DNA of 64,000 nucleotides, taken from contig OZ059900.1 in the NCBI GenBank assembly GCA_964057225.1, positions 4,722,501 through 4,786,500 on the forward strand, given 5' to 3'. Numbering within the stretch: position 1 is the stretch's first letter; each line of letters starts with the position of its first letter. Shown here piece after piece: positions 1-11,968 of the stretch. This stretch comes from Auanema rhodensis. Lineage: Eukaryota > Nematoda > Chromadorea > Rhabditida > Rhabditidae. The position numbers and the translations under genes are program-made. The notes beneath the pieces were generated by a model. The model did not search any database. It was not told where the DNA came from and saw only the letters and a list, made by a program, of their open reading frames with translations.

Positions 1-6
1 TTAGGT

Positions 7-97
7 GGTATAGCTACCTGTTCACAAAAAATTCGAAGTCTTGGTTACCATGCATCAAATCCTTTAAGATAGTGTTTCTAGACTAATATAACCATGG
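7..97. repeat. Palindrome-rich half of the monomer (shown in monomer 1)
   Basis: Five short dyads lie in the first part of the unit: GGTA-TAGC-TACC with a TAGCTA centre (7-18), TGGT-T-ACCA (42-50), ATGCAT (50-55), TCTAGA (77-82) and CCATGG (92-97). I saw nothing comparable in positions 98-176. Some classes break individual dyads. D, B and G have CCATGA instead of CCATGG, and a few D copies (11089, 11265, 18481, 20417) have ATTCAT instead of ATGCAT. Short dyads able to form cruciform-like structures have been proposed as a shared property of centromeres lacking CENP-B boxes (Kasinathan and Henikoff). That role is inference here. Confidence 0.55.
25..31. repeat. CAAAAAA tract in each monomer (shown in monomer 1)
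   Basis: Positions 25-31 of the unit are C followed by six A, and then TT. I saw no change in this tract in any monomer, including the shortened one. A CAAAA-type motif has been reported as over-represented in plant satellite monomers (PlantSat surveys) and suggested to take part in breakage and rejoining of repeats. That match is suggestive of a plant source, but the motif is too short to prove it. A tract of this kind also bends DNA and could help place the nucleosome once per 176 bp. Confidence 0.7.
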
Positions 98-133
98 GGA
101 CTTCATTAAAATTAACAGTATTCTTTTATCTTT

Positions 134-176
134 AACGGTATCCGAGTTACAAATCAAGATCACTTTCTTTGGATAC
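134..176. repeat. Invariant monomer segment, positions 134-176 (shown in monomer 1)
   Basis: This 43-bp segment starts AACGGTATCCGAG and ends TTTCTTTGGATAC. It is almost unchanged across both domains, although positions 34-133 differ strongly between classes. The exceptions I saw are few: CCTTGG for CTTTGG in several left monomers, GAGTAAC in the four T monomers starting at 31681, 32561, 46641 and 48401, and scattered single changes at 7358 (GTACCC), 17936 (AAGACC), 28848 (AAGAAC), 31842 (CATTTTC), 45542 (TGACGG) and 49621 (TTACTTT). It holds the two CpG sites shared by essentially all monomers, in ACGG and CCGAG. A conserved box beside a variable one is a known pattern in centromeric satellites such as Arabidopsis CEN180. 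Binding by a protein or nucleosome positioning is possible but not shown. Confidence 0.8.
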
Positions 177-2288
177 TTAGGTGGTATTGCTACCTGTTCA
201 CAAAAAATTGGAAGTCCTGGTTACCATGCATCAAACCCATTAAGATTGTGTTTCTAGACTAATATGACCATGATGACTTCATTGAAATTCACAGTATTCT
301 TCTATCTTCAACGGTATCCGAGTTACAAATCAAGATCACTTTCTTTGGATACTTAGGTGGTATAGCTACCTGTTCACAAAAAATTCGAAGTCTTGGTTAC
401 CATGCATCAAATCCTTTAAGATAGTGTTTCTAGACTAATATAACCATGGGGACTTCATTAAATTTCACAGTATTCTTCTATCTTCAACGGTATCCGAGTT
501 ACAAATCAAGATCACTTTCTTTGGATACTTAGGTGGTATAGCTACCTGTTCACAAAAAATTCGAAGTCTTGGTTACCATGCATCAAATCCTTTAAGATAG
601 TGTTTCTAGACTAATATAACCATGGGGACTTCATTAAATTTCACAGTATTCTTCTATCTTCAACGGTATCCGAGTTACAAATCAAGATCACTTTCTTTGG
701 ATACTTAGGTGGTATAGCTACCTGTTCACAAAAAATTCGAAGTCTTGGTTACCATGCATCAAATCCTTTAAGATAGTGTTTCTAGACTAATATAACCATG
801 GGGACTTCATTAAAATTAACAGTATTCTTTTATCTTTAACGGTATCCGAGTTACAAATCAAGATCACTTTCTTTGGATACTTAGGTGGTATAGCTACCTG
901 TTCACAAAAAATTGGAAGTCCTGGTTACCATGCATCAAACCCATTAAGATTGTGTTTCTAGACTAATATGACCATGATGACTTCATTGAAAATCACAGTA
1001 TTCTTCTATCTTCAACGGTATCCGAGTTACAAATCAAGATCACTTTCTTTGGATACTTAGGTGGTATAGCTACCTGTTCACAAAAAATTCGAAGTCTTGG
1101 TTACCATGCATCAAATCCTTTAAGATAGTGTTTCTAGACTAATATAACCATGGGGACTTCATTAAATTTCACAGTATTCTTCTATCTTCAACGGTATCCG
1201 AGTTACAAATCAAGATCACTTTCTTTGGATACTTAGGTTGTATAGCTACCTGTTCACAAAAAATTGGACGTCTTGGTTACCATGCATCAAACCCATTAAG
1301 ATTGTGTTTCTAGACTAATATGACCATGATGACTTCATTAAATTTCACAGTATTCTTCTATCTTCAACGGTATCCGAGTTACAAATCAAGATCACTTTCT
1401 TTGGATACTTAGGTGGTATAGCTACCTGTTCACAAAAAATTCGAAGTCTTGGTTACCATGCATCAAATCCTTTAAGATAGTGTTTCTAGACTAATATAAC
1501 CATGGGGACTTCATTAAATTTCACAGTATTCTTCTATCTTCAACGGTATCCGAGTTACAAATCAAGATCACTTTCTTTGGATACTTAGGTGGTATAGCTA
1601 CCTGTTCACAAAAAATTCGAAGTCTTGGTTACCATGCATCAAATCCTTTAAGATAGTGTTTCTAGACTAATATAACCATGGGGACTTCATTAAAATTAAC
1701 AGTATTCTTTTATCTTTAACGGTATCCGAGTTACAAATCAAGATCACTTTCTTTGGATACTTAGGTGGTATAGCTACCTGTTCACAAAAAATTGGAAGTC
1801 CTGGTTACCATGCATCAAACCCATTAAGATAGTGTTTCTAGACTAATATAACCATGGGGACTTCATTAAATTTCACAGTATTCTTCTATCTTCAACGGTA
1901 TCCGAGTTACAAATCAAGATCACTTTCTTTGGATACTTAGGTGGTATAGCTACCTGTTCACAAAAAATTCGAAGTCTTGGTTACCATGCATCAAATCCTT
2001 TAAGATAGTGTTTCTAGACTAATATAACCATGGGGACTTCATTAAAATTAACAGTATTCTTTTATCTTTAACGGTATCCGAGTTACAAATCAAGATCACT
2101 TTCTTTGGATACTTAGGTGGTATAGCTACCTGTTCACAAAAAATTGGAAGTCCTGGTTACCATGCATCAAACCCATTAAGATAGTGTTTCTAGACTAATA
2201 TAACCATGGGGACTTCATTAAATTTCACAGTATTCTTCTATCTTCAACGGTATCCGAGTTACAAATCAAGATCACTTTCTTTGGATAC

Positions 2289-4400
2289 TTAGGTGGTATA
2301 GCTACCTGTTCACAAAAAATTGGACGTCTTGGTTACCATGCATCAAACCCATTAAGATTGTGTTTCTAGACTAATATGACCATGATGACTTCATTAAATT
2401 TCACAGTATTCTTCTATCTTCAACGGTATCCGAGTTACAAATCAAGATCACTTTCTTTGGATACTTAGGTGGTATAGCTACCTGTTCACAAAAAATTCGA
2501 AGTCTTGGTTACCATGCATCAAATCCTTTAAGATAGTGTTTCTAGACTAATATAACCATGGGGACTTCATTAAATTTCACAGTATTCTTCTATCTTCAAC
2601 GGTATCCGAGTTACAAATCAAGATCACTTTCTTTGGATACTTAGGTGGTATAGCTACCTGTTCACAAAAAATTCGAAGTCTTGGTTACCATGCATCAAAT
2701 CCTTTAAGATAGTGTTTCTAGACTAATATAACCATGGGGACTTCATTAAAATTAACAGTATTCTTTTATCTTTAACGGTATCCGAGTTACAAATCAAGAT
2801 CACTTTCTTTGGATACTTAGGTGGTATTGCTACCTGTTCACAAAAAATTGGAAGTCCTGGTTACCATGCATCAAATCCTTTAAGATAGTGTTTCTAGACT
2901 AATATAACCATGGGGACTTCCTTAAATTTAACAGTATTCTTCTATCTTCAACGGTATCCGAGTTACAAATCAAGATCACTTTCTTTGGATACTTAGGTGG
3001 TATAGCTACCTGTTCACAAAAAATTGGACGTCTTGGTTACCATGCATCAAACCCATTAAGATTGTGTTTCTAGACTAATATGACCATGATGACTTCATTA
3101 AATTTCACAGTATTCTTCTATCTTCAACGGTATCCGAGTTACAAATCAAGATCACTTTCTTTGGATACTTAGGTGGTATAGCTACCTGTTCACAAAAAAT
3201 TGGAAGTCCTGGTTACCATGCATCAAACCCATTAAGATTGTGTTTCTAGACTAATATGACCATGATGACTTCATTAAATTTCACAGTATTCTTCTATCTT
3301 CAACGGTATCCGAGTTACAAATCAAGATCACTTTCTTTGGATACTTAGGTGGTATAGCTACCTGTTCACAAAAAATTCGAAGTCTTGGTTACCATGCATC
3401 AAATCCTTTAAGATAGTGTTTCTAGACTAATATAACCATGGGGACTTCATTAAAATTAACAGTATTCTTTTATCTTTAACGGTATCCGAGTTACAAATCA
3501 AGATCACTTTCTTTGGATACTTAGGTGGTATAGCTACCTGTTCACAAAAAATTGGAAGTCCTGGTTACCATGCATCAAACCCATTAAGATAGTGTTTCTA
3601 GACTAATATAACCATGGGGACTTCATTAAATTTCACAGTATTCTTCTATCTTCAACGGTATCCGAGTTACAAATCAAGATCACTTTCTTTGGATACTTAG
3701 GTGGTATAGCTACCTGTTCACAAAAAATTCGAAGTCTTGGTTACCATGCATCAAATCCTTTAAGATAGTGTTTCTAGACTAATATAACCATGGGGACTTC
3801 ATTAAAATTAACAGTATTCTTTTATCTTTAACGGTATCCGAGTTACAAATCAAGATCACTTTCTTTGGATACTTAGGTGGTATAGCTACCTGTTCACAAA
3901 AAATTGGAAGTCCTGGTTACCATGCATCAAACCCATTAAGATAGTGTTTCTAGACTAATATAACCATGGGGACTTCATTAAATTTCACAGTATTCTTCTA
4001 TCTTCAACGGTATCCGAGTTACAAATCAAGATCACTTTCTTTGGATACTTAGGTGGTATAGCTACCTGTTCACAAAAAATTCGAAGTCTTGGTTACCATG
4101 CATCAAATTCTTTAAGATAGTGTTTCTAGACTAATATAACCATGGGGACTTCATTAAAATTAACAGTATTCTTTTATCTTTAACGGTATCCGAGTTACAA
4201 ATCAAGATCACTTTCTTTGGATACTTAGGTGGTATAGCTACCTGTTCACAAAAAATTGGAAGTCCTGGTTACCATGCATCAAACCCATTAAGATAGTGTT
4301 TCTAGACTAATATAACCATGGGGACTTCATTAAATTTCACAGTATTCTTCTATCTTCAACGGTATCCGAGTTACAAATCAAGATCACTTTCTTTGGATAC
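2289..4400. repeat. 12-monomer HOR (2112 bp), copy 1
   Basis: Monomers 14-25 run D-C-A-X-D-G-A-E-A-E-A-E. The X unit at 2817-2992 is unusual: it has the B front (TATTGC, GGAAGTCC) on an F tail (CCTTAAATTTAAC). It occurs in this combination only here and in the next copy. The A-E dimer is repeated three times at the end. Two further A-E dimers (1585-2288) stand directly before this copy, so the number of A-E dimers varies between units. The only difference from copy 2 that I noticed is a T for C at 4109. Confidence 0.88.
2817..2992. repeat. Mosaic monomer X (B front, F tail)
   Basis: This monomer begins with TATTGC and GGAAGTCC, the left part of class B. It then switches to AATCCTTTAAGATAG and GGGGACTTCCTTAAATTTAAC, the F pattern. 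The exchange point lies between positions 41 and 61, within a stretch common to both classes, so it cannot be placed more exactly. A second copy is at 4929-5104 because the HOR was duplicated afterwards. Confidence 0.75.
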
Positions 4401-6512
4401 TTAGGTGGTATAGCTACCTGTTCACAAAAAATTGGACGTCTTGGTTACCATGCATCAAACCCATTAAGATTGTGTTTCTAGACTAATATGACCATGATGA
4501 CTTCATTAAATTTCACAGTATTCTTCTATCTTCAACGGTATCCGAGTTACAAATCAAGATCACTTTCTTTGGATACTTAGGTGGTATAGCTACCTGTTCA
4601 CAAAAAATTCGAAGTCTTGGTTACCATGCATCAAATCCTTTAAGATAGTGTTTCTAGACTAATATAACCATGGGGACTTCATTAAATTTCACAGTATTCT
4701 TCTATCTTCAACGGTATCCGAGTTACAAATCAAGATCACTTTCTTTGGATACTTAGGTGGTATAGCTACCTGTTCACAAAAAATTCGAAGTCTTGGTTAC
4801 CATGCATCAAATCCTTTAAGATAGTGTTTCTAGACTAATATAACCATGGGGACTTCATTAAAATTAACAGTATTCTTTTATCTTTAACGGTATCCGAGTT
4901 ACAAATCAAGATCACTTTCTTTGGATACTTAGGTGGTATTGCTACCTGTTCACAAAAAATTGGAAGTCCTGGTTACCATGCATCAAATCCTTTAAGATAG
5001 TGTTTCTAGACTAATATAACCATGGGGACTTCCTTAAATTTAACAGTATTCTTCTATCTTCAACGGTATCCGAGTTACAAATCAAGATCACTTTCTTTGG
5101 ATACTTAGGTGGTATAGCTACCTGTTCACAAAAAATTGGACGTCTTGGTTACCATGCATCAAACCCATTAAGATTGTGTTTCTAGACTAATATGACCATG
5201 ATGACTTCATTAAATTTCACAGTATTCTTCTATCTTCAACGGTATCCGAGTTACAAATCAAGATCACTTTCTTTGGATACTTAGGTGGTATAGCTACCTG
5301 TTCACAAAAAATTGGAAGTCCTGGTTACCATGCATCAAACCCATTAAGATTGTGTTTCTAGACTAATATGACCATGATGACTTCATTAAATTTCACAGTA
5401 TTCTTCTATCTTCAACGGTATCCGAGTTACAAATCAAGATCACTTTCTTTGGATACTTAGGTGGTATAGCTACCTGTTCACAAAAAATTCGAAGTCTTGG
5501 TTACCATGCATCAAATCCTTTAAGATAGTGTTTCTAGACTAATATAACCATGGGGACTTCATTAAAATTAACAGTATTCTTTTATCTTTAACGGTATCCG
5601 AGTTACAAATCAAGATCACTTTCTTTGGATACTTAGGTGGTATAGCTACCTGTTCACAAAAAATTGGAAGTCCTGGTTACCATGCATCAAACCCATTAAG
5701 ATAGTGTTTCTAGACTAATATAACCATGGGGACTTCATTAAATTTCACAGTATTCTTCTATCTTCAACGGTATCCGAGTTACAAATCAAGATCACTTTCT
5801 TTGGATACTTAGGTGGTATAGCTACCTGTTCACAAAAAATTCGAAGTCTTGGTTACCATGCATCAAATCCTTTAAGATAGTGTTTCTAGACTAATATAAC
5901 CATGGGGACTTCATTAAAATTAACAGTATTCTTTTATCTTTAACGGTATCCGAGTTACAAATCAAGATCACTTTCTTTGGATACTTAGGTGGTATAGCTA
6001 CCTGTTCACAAAAAATTGGAAGTCCTGGTTACCATGCATCAAACCCATTAAGATAGTGTTTCTAGACTAATATAACCATGGGGACTTCATTAAATTTCAC
6101 AGTATTCTTCTATCTTCAACGGTATCCGAGTTACAAATCAAGATCACTTTCTTTGGATACTTAGGTGGTATAGCTACCTGTTCACAAAAAATTCGAAGTC
6201 TTGGTTACCATGCATCAAATCCTTTAAGATAGTGTTTCTAGACTAATATAACCATGGGGACTTCATTAAAATTAACAGTATTCTTTTATCTTTAACGGTA
6301 TCCGAGTTACAAATCAAGATCACTTTCTTTGGATACTTAGGTGGTATAGCTACCTGTTCACAAAAAATTGGAAGTCCTGGTTACCATGCATCAAACCCAT
6401 TAAGATAGTGTTTCTAGACTAATATAACCATGGGGACTTCATTAAATTTCACAGTATTCTTCTATCTTCAACGGTATCCGAGTTACAAATCAAGATCACT
6501 TTCTTTGGATAC
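4401..6512. repeat. 12-monomer HOR (2112 bp), copy 2
   Basis: Monomers 26-37 repeat D-C-A-X-D-G-A-E-A-E-A-E directly after copy 1, with the X mosaic at 4929-5104. A third copy starts at 6513 with D-C-A and then departs. Its C unit at 6689 has a private T at position 4, and the fourth unit (7041) has a B front with an A tail instead of X. Tandem identity at this level fits a recent duplication of a 2112-bp unit by unequal exchange or replication slippage. Confidence 0.88.
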
Positions 6513-7040
6513 TTAGGTGGTATAGCTACCTGTTCACAAAAAATTGGACGTCTTGGTTACCATGCATCAAACCCATTAAGATTGTGTTTCTAGACTAATA
6601 TGACCATGATGACTTCATTAAATTTCACAGTATTCTTCTATCTTCAACGGTATCCGAGTTACAAATCAAGATCACTTTCTTTGGATACTTATGTGGTATA
6701 GCTACCTGTTCACAAAAAATTCGAAGTCTTGGTTACCATGCATCAAATCCTTTAAGATAGTGTTTCTAGACTAATATAACCATGGGGACTTCATTAAATT
6801 TCACAGTATTCTTCTATCTTCAACGGTATCCGAGTTACAAATCAAGATCACTTTCTTTGGATACTTAGGTGGTATAGCTACCTGTTCACAAAAAATTCGA
6901 AGTCTTGGTTACCATGCATCAAATCCTTTAAGATAGTGTTTCTAGACTAATATAACCATGGGGACTTCATTAAAATTAACAGTATTCTTTTATCTTTAAC
7001 GGTATCCGAGTTACAAATCAAGATCACTTTCTTTGGATAC

Positions 7041-7392
7041 TTAGGTGGTATTGCTACCTGTTCACAAAAAATTGGAAGTCCTGGTTACCATGCATCAAAC
7101 CCATTAAGATTGTGTTTCTAGACTAATATAACCATGGGGACTTCATTAAAATTAACAGTATTCTTTTATCTTTAACGGTATCCGAGTTACAAATCAAGAT
7201 CACTTTCTTTGGATACTTAGGTTGTATAGCTACCTGTTCACAAAAAATTGGACGTCTTGGTTACCATGCATCAAACCCATTAAGATTGTGTTTCTAGACT
7301 AATATAACCATGGGGACTTCATTAAAATTAACAGTATTCTTTTATCTTTAACGGTACCCGAGTTACAAATCAAGATCACTTTCTTTGGATAC
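7041..7392. repeat. Two mosaic monomers with A-type tails
   Basis: Monomer 41 (7041-7216) has a B front and monomer 42 (7217-7392) has a D2 front (T at position 7, GACGTC). Both then change, after position 71, to AACCATGGGGACTTCATT followed by the AAAATTAAC and TTTTATCTTTAAC ending of class A. Two adjacent units with different fronts and the same new tail suggest a conversion event with patches, or two linked exchanges. Monomer 42 also has a private C at 7358 (GGTACCC), inside the otherwise fixed segment. Confidence 0.72.
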
Positions 7393-8096
7393 TTAGGTGG
7401 TATTGCTACCTGTTCACAAAAAATTGGAAGTCCTGGTTACCATGCATCAAACCCATTAAGATTGTGTTTCTAGACTAATATGACCATGATGACTTCATTG
7501 AAATTCACAGTATTCTTCTATCTTCAACGGTATCCGAGTTACAAATCAAGATCACTTTCTTTGGATACTTAGGTGGTATAGCTACCTGTTCACAAAAAAT
7601 TCGAAGTCTTGGTTACCATGCATCAAATCCTTTAAGATAGTGTTTCTAGACTAATATAACCATGGGGACTTCCTTAAATTTAACAGTATTCTTCTATCTT
7701 CAACGGTATCCGAGTTACAAATCAAGATCACTTTCTTTGGATACTTAGGTGGTATAGCTACCTGTTCACAAAAAATTGGACGTCTTGGTTACCATGCATC
7801 AAACCCATTAAGATTGTGTTTCTAGACTAATATGACCATGATGACTTCATTAAATTTCACAGTATTCTTCTATCTTCAACGGTATCCGAGTTACAAATCA
7901 AGATCACTTTCTTTGGATACTTAGGTGGTATAGCTACCTGTTCACAAAAAATTGGAAGTCCTGGTTACCATGCATCAAACCCATTAAGATTGTGTTTCTA
8001 GACTAATATGACCATGATGACTTCATTAAATTTCACAGTATTCTTCTATCTTCAACGGTATCCGAGTTACAAATCAAGATCACTTTCTTTGGATAC

Positions 8097-10032
8097 TTAG
8101 GTGGTATAGCTACCTGTTCACAAAAAATTCGAAGTCTTGGTTACCATGCATCAAATCCTTTAAGATAGTGTTTCTAGACTAATATAACCATGGGGACTTC
8201 ATTAAAATTAACAGTATTCTTTTATCTTTAACGGTATCCGAGTTACAAATCAAGATCACTTTCTTTGGATACTTAGGTGGTATTGCTACCTGTTCACAAA
8301 AAATTGGAAGTCCTGGTTACCATGCATCAAACCCATTAAGATTGTGTTTCTAGACTAATATGACCATGATGACTTCATTGAAATTCACAGTATTCTTCTA
8401 TCTTCAACGGTATCCGAGTTACAAATCAAGATCACTTTCTTTGGATACTTAGGTGGTATAGCTACCTGTTCACAAAAAATTCGAAGTCTTGGTTACCATG
8501 CATCAAATCCTTTAAGATAGTGTTTCTAGACTAATATAACCATGGGGACTTCATTAAATTTCACAGTATTCTTCTATCTTCAACGGTATCCGAGTTACAA
8601 ATCAAGATCACTTTCTTTGGATACTTAGGTGGTATAGCTACCTGTTCACAAAAAATTCGAAGTCTTGGTTACCATGCATCAAATCCTTTAAGATAGTGTT
8701 TCTAGACTAATATAACCATGGGGACTTCATTAAATTTCACAGTATTCTTCTATCTTCAACGGTATCCGAGTTACAAATCAAGATCACTTTCTTTGGATAC
8801 TTAGGTGGTATAGCTACCTGTTCACAAAAAATTCGAAGTCTTGGTTACCATGCATCAAATCCTTTAAGATAGTGTTTCTAGACTAATATAACCATGGGGA
8901 CTTCATTAAAATTAACAGTATTCTTTTATCTTTAACGGTATCCGAGTTACAAATCAAGATCACTTTCTTTGGATACTTAGGTGGTATAGCTACCTGTTCA
9001 CAAAAAATTGGAAGTCCTGGTTACCATGCATCAAACCCATTAAGATTGTGTTTCTAGACTAATATGACCATGATGACTTCATTGAAAATCACAGTATTCT
9101 TCTATCTTCAACGGTATCCGAGTTACAAATCAAGATCACTTTCTTTGGATACTTAGGTGGTATAGCTACCTGTTCACAAAAAATTCGAAGTCTTGGTTAC
9201 CATGCATCAAATCCTTTAAGATAGTGTTTCTAGACTAATATAACCATGGGGACTTCATTAAATTTCACAGTATTCTTCTATCTTCAACGGTATCCGAGTT
9301 ACAAATCAAGATCACTTTCTTTGGATACTTAGGTTGTATAGCTACCTGTTCACAAAAAATTGGACGTCTTGGTTACCATGCATCAAACCCATTAAGATTG
9401 TGTTTCTAGACTAATATGACCATGATGACTTCATTAAATTTCACAGTATTCTTCTATCTTCAACGGTATCCGAGTTACAAATCAAGATCACTTTCTTTGG
9501 ATACTTAGGTGGTATAGCTACCTGTTCACAAAAAATTCGAAGTCTTGGTTACCATGCATCAAATCCTTTAAGATAGTGTTTCTAGACTAATATAACCATG
9601 GGGACTTCATTAAATTTCACAGTATTCTTCTATCTTCAACGGTATCCGAGTTACAAATCAAGATCACTTTCTTTGGATACTTAGGTGGTATAGCTACCTG
9701 TTCACAAAAAATTCGAAGTCTTGGTTACCATGCATCAAATCCTTTAAGATAGTGTTTCTAGACTAATATAACCATGGGGACTTCATTAAAATTAACAGTA
9801 TTCTTTTATCTTTAACGGTATCCGAGTTACAAATCAAGATCACTTTCTTTGGATACTTAGGTGGTATAGCTACCTGTTCACAAAAAATTGGAAGTCCTGG
9901 TTACCATGCATCAAACCCATTAAGATAGTGTTTCTAGACTAATATAACCATGGGGACTTCATTAAATTTCACAGTATTCTTCTATCTTCAACGGTATCCG
10001 AGTTACAAATCAAGATCACTTTCTTTGGATAC
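8097..10032. repeat. 11-monomer HOR block, copy 2
   Basis: Monomers 47-57 have the class order A-B-C-C-A-B2-C-D2-C-A-E, the same as 1-1936, with B2 at 8977 and D2 at 9329. After E this copy passes straight to D-C-A. The first copy instead inserts one more A-E dimer before D-C-A. The block in between (1937-8096) contains the 12-monomer HOR, so that HOR grew inside, or was inserted into, an older arrangement. Confidence 0.85.
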
Positions 10033-11968
10033 TTAGGTGGTATAGCTACCTGTTCACAAAAAATTGGACGTCTTGGTTACCATGCATCAAACCCATTAAG
10101 ATTGTGTTTCTAGACTAATATGACCATGATGACTTCATTAAATTTCACAGTATTCTTCTATCTTCAACGGTATCCGAGTTACAAATCAAGATCACTTTCT
10201 TTGGATACTTAGGTGGTATAGCTACCTGTTCACAAAAAATTCGAAGTCTTGGTTACCATGCATCAAATCCTTTAAGATAGTGTTTCTAGACTAATATAAC
10301 CATGGGGACTTCATTAAATTTCACAGTATTCTTCTATCTTCAACGGTATCCGAGTTACAAATCAAGATCACTTTCTTTGGATACTTAGGTGGTATAGCTA
10401 CCTGTTCACAAAAAATTCGAAGCCTTGGTTACCATGCATCAAATCCTTTAAGATAGTGTTTCTAGACTAATATAACCATGGGGACTTCATTAAAATTAAC
10501 AGTATTCTTTTATCTTTAACGGTATCCGAGTTACAAATCAAGATCACTTTCTTTGGATACTTAGGTGGTATTGCTACCTGTTCACAAAAAATTGGAAGTC
10601 CTGGTTACCATGCATCAAACCCATTAAGATTGTGTTTCTAGACTAATATGACCATGATGACTTCATTGAAATTCACAGTATTCTTCTATCTTCAACGGTA
10701 TCCGAGTTACAAATCAAGATCACTTTCCTTGGATACTTAGGTGGTATAGCTACCTGTTCACAAAAAATTGGAAGTCCTGGTTACCATGCATCAAACCCAT
10801 TAAGATTGTGTTTCTAGACTAATATAACTATGGGGACTTCATTAAATTTCACAGTATTCTTCTATCTTTAACGGTATCCGAGTTACAAATCAAGATCACT
10901 TTCTTTGGATACTTAGGTGGTATAGCTACCTGTTCACAAAAAATTCGAAGTCTTGGTTACCATGCATCAAATCCTTTAAGATAGTGTTTCTAGACTAATA
11001 TAACCATGGGGACTTCCTTAAATTTAACAGTATTCTTCTATCTTCAACGGTATCCGAGTTACAAATCAAGATCACTTTCTTTGGATACTTAGGTGGTATA
11101 GCTACCTGTTCACAAAAAATTGGACGTCTTGGTTACCATTCATCAAACCCATTAAGATTGTGTTTATAGACTAATATGACCATGATGACTTCATTAAATT
11201 TCACAGTATTCTTCTATCTTCAACGGTATCCGAGTTACAAATCAAGATCACTTTCTTTGGATACTTAGGTGGTATAGCTACCTGTTCACAAAAAATTGGA
11301 CGTCTTGGTTACCATTCATCAAACCCATTAAGATTGTGTTTCTAGACTAATATGACCATGATGACTTCATTAAATTTCACAGTATTCTTCTATCTTCAAC
11401 GGTATCCGAGTTACAAATCAAGATCACTTTCTTTGGATACTTAGGTGGTATTGCTACCTGTTCACAAAAAATTGGAAGTCCTGGTTACCATGCATCAAAC
11501 CCATTAAGATTGTGTTTCTAGACTAATATGACCATGATGACTTCATTGAAATTCACAGTATTCTTCTATCTTCAACGGTATCCGAGTTACAAATCAAGAT
11601 CACTTTCCTTGGATACTTAGGTTGTATAGCTACCTGTTCACAAAAAATTGGAAGTCCTGGTTACCATGCATCAAACCCATTAAGATTGTGTTTCTAGACT
11701 AATATGACCATGATGATTTCATTAAATTTCACAGTATTCTTCTATCTTCAACGGTATCCGAGTTACAAATCAAGATCACTTTCTTTGGATACTTGGGTGG
11801 TATAGCTACCTGTTCACAAAAAATTCGAAGTCTTGGTTACCATGCATCAAATCCTTTAAGATAGTGTTTCTAGACTAATATAACCATGGGGACTTCATTA
11901 AAATTAACAGTATTCTTTTATCTTTAACGGTATCCGAGTTACAAATCAAGATCACTTTCTTTGGATAC

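Larger units (their letters stand above)
1..1936. repeat. 11-monomer HOR block, copy 1 (A-B-C-C-A-B2-C-D2-C-A-E)
   Basis: Monomers 1-11 have the class order A-B-C-C-A-B2-C-D2-C-A-E. The rare B2 (GAAAATCAC at 941-1000) and D2 (T at position 7, 1239) make the order distinctive. The same 11 classes recur at 8097-10032, an offset of exactly 46 monomers (8096 bp). The first eight recur at 14961-16368, and a version with one extra A occurs at 24113-26048. The block may begin before the window. Confidence 0.85.

Noticed and set aside
31-47. CENP-B box at the TTCGAAGTCTTGG region of A and C monomers
   Set aside because: TTCG is present, but the required A and the CGGG at the far end are missing. Neither strand of the consensus monomers gives a match.
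118-145. Promoter-like AT-rich motifs and the recurring ATG starts near CCATGG
   Set aside because: They occur once per monomer in a non-coding repeat and are followed by stops within a few codons. Nothing supports regulated transcription, although satellite transcripts remain possible.
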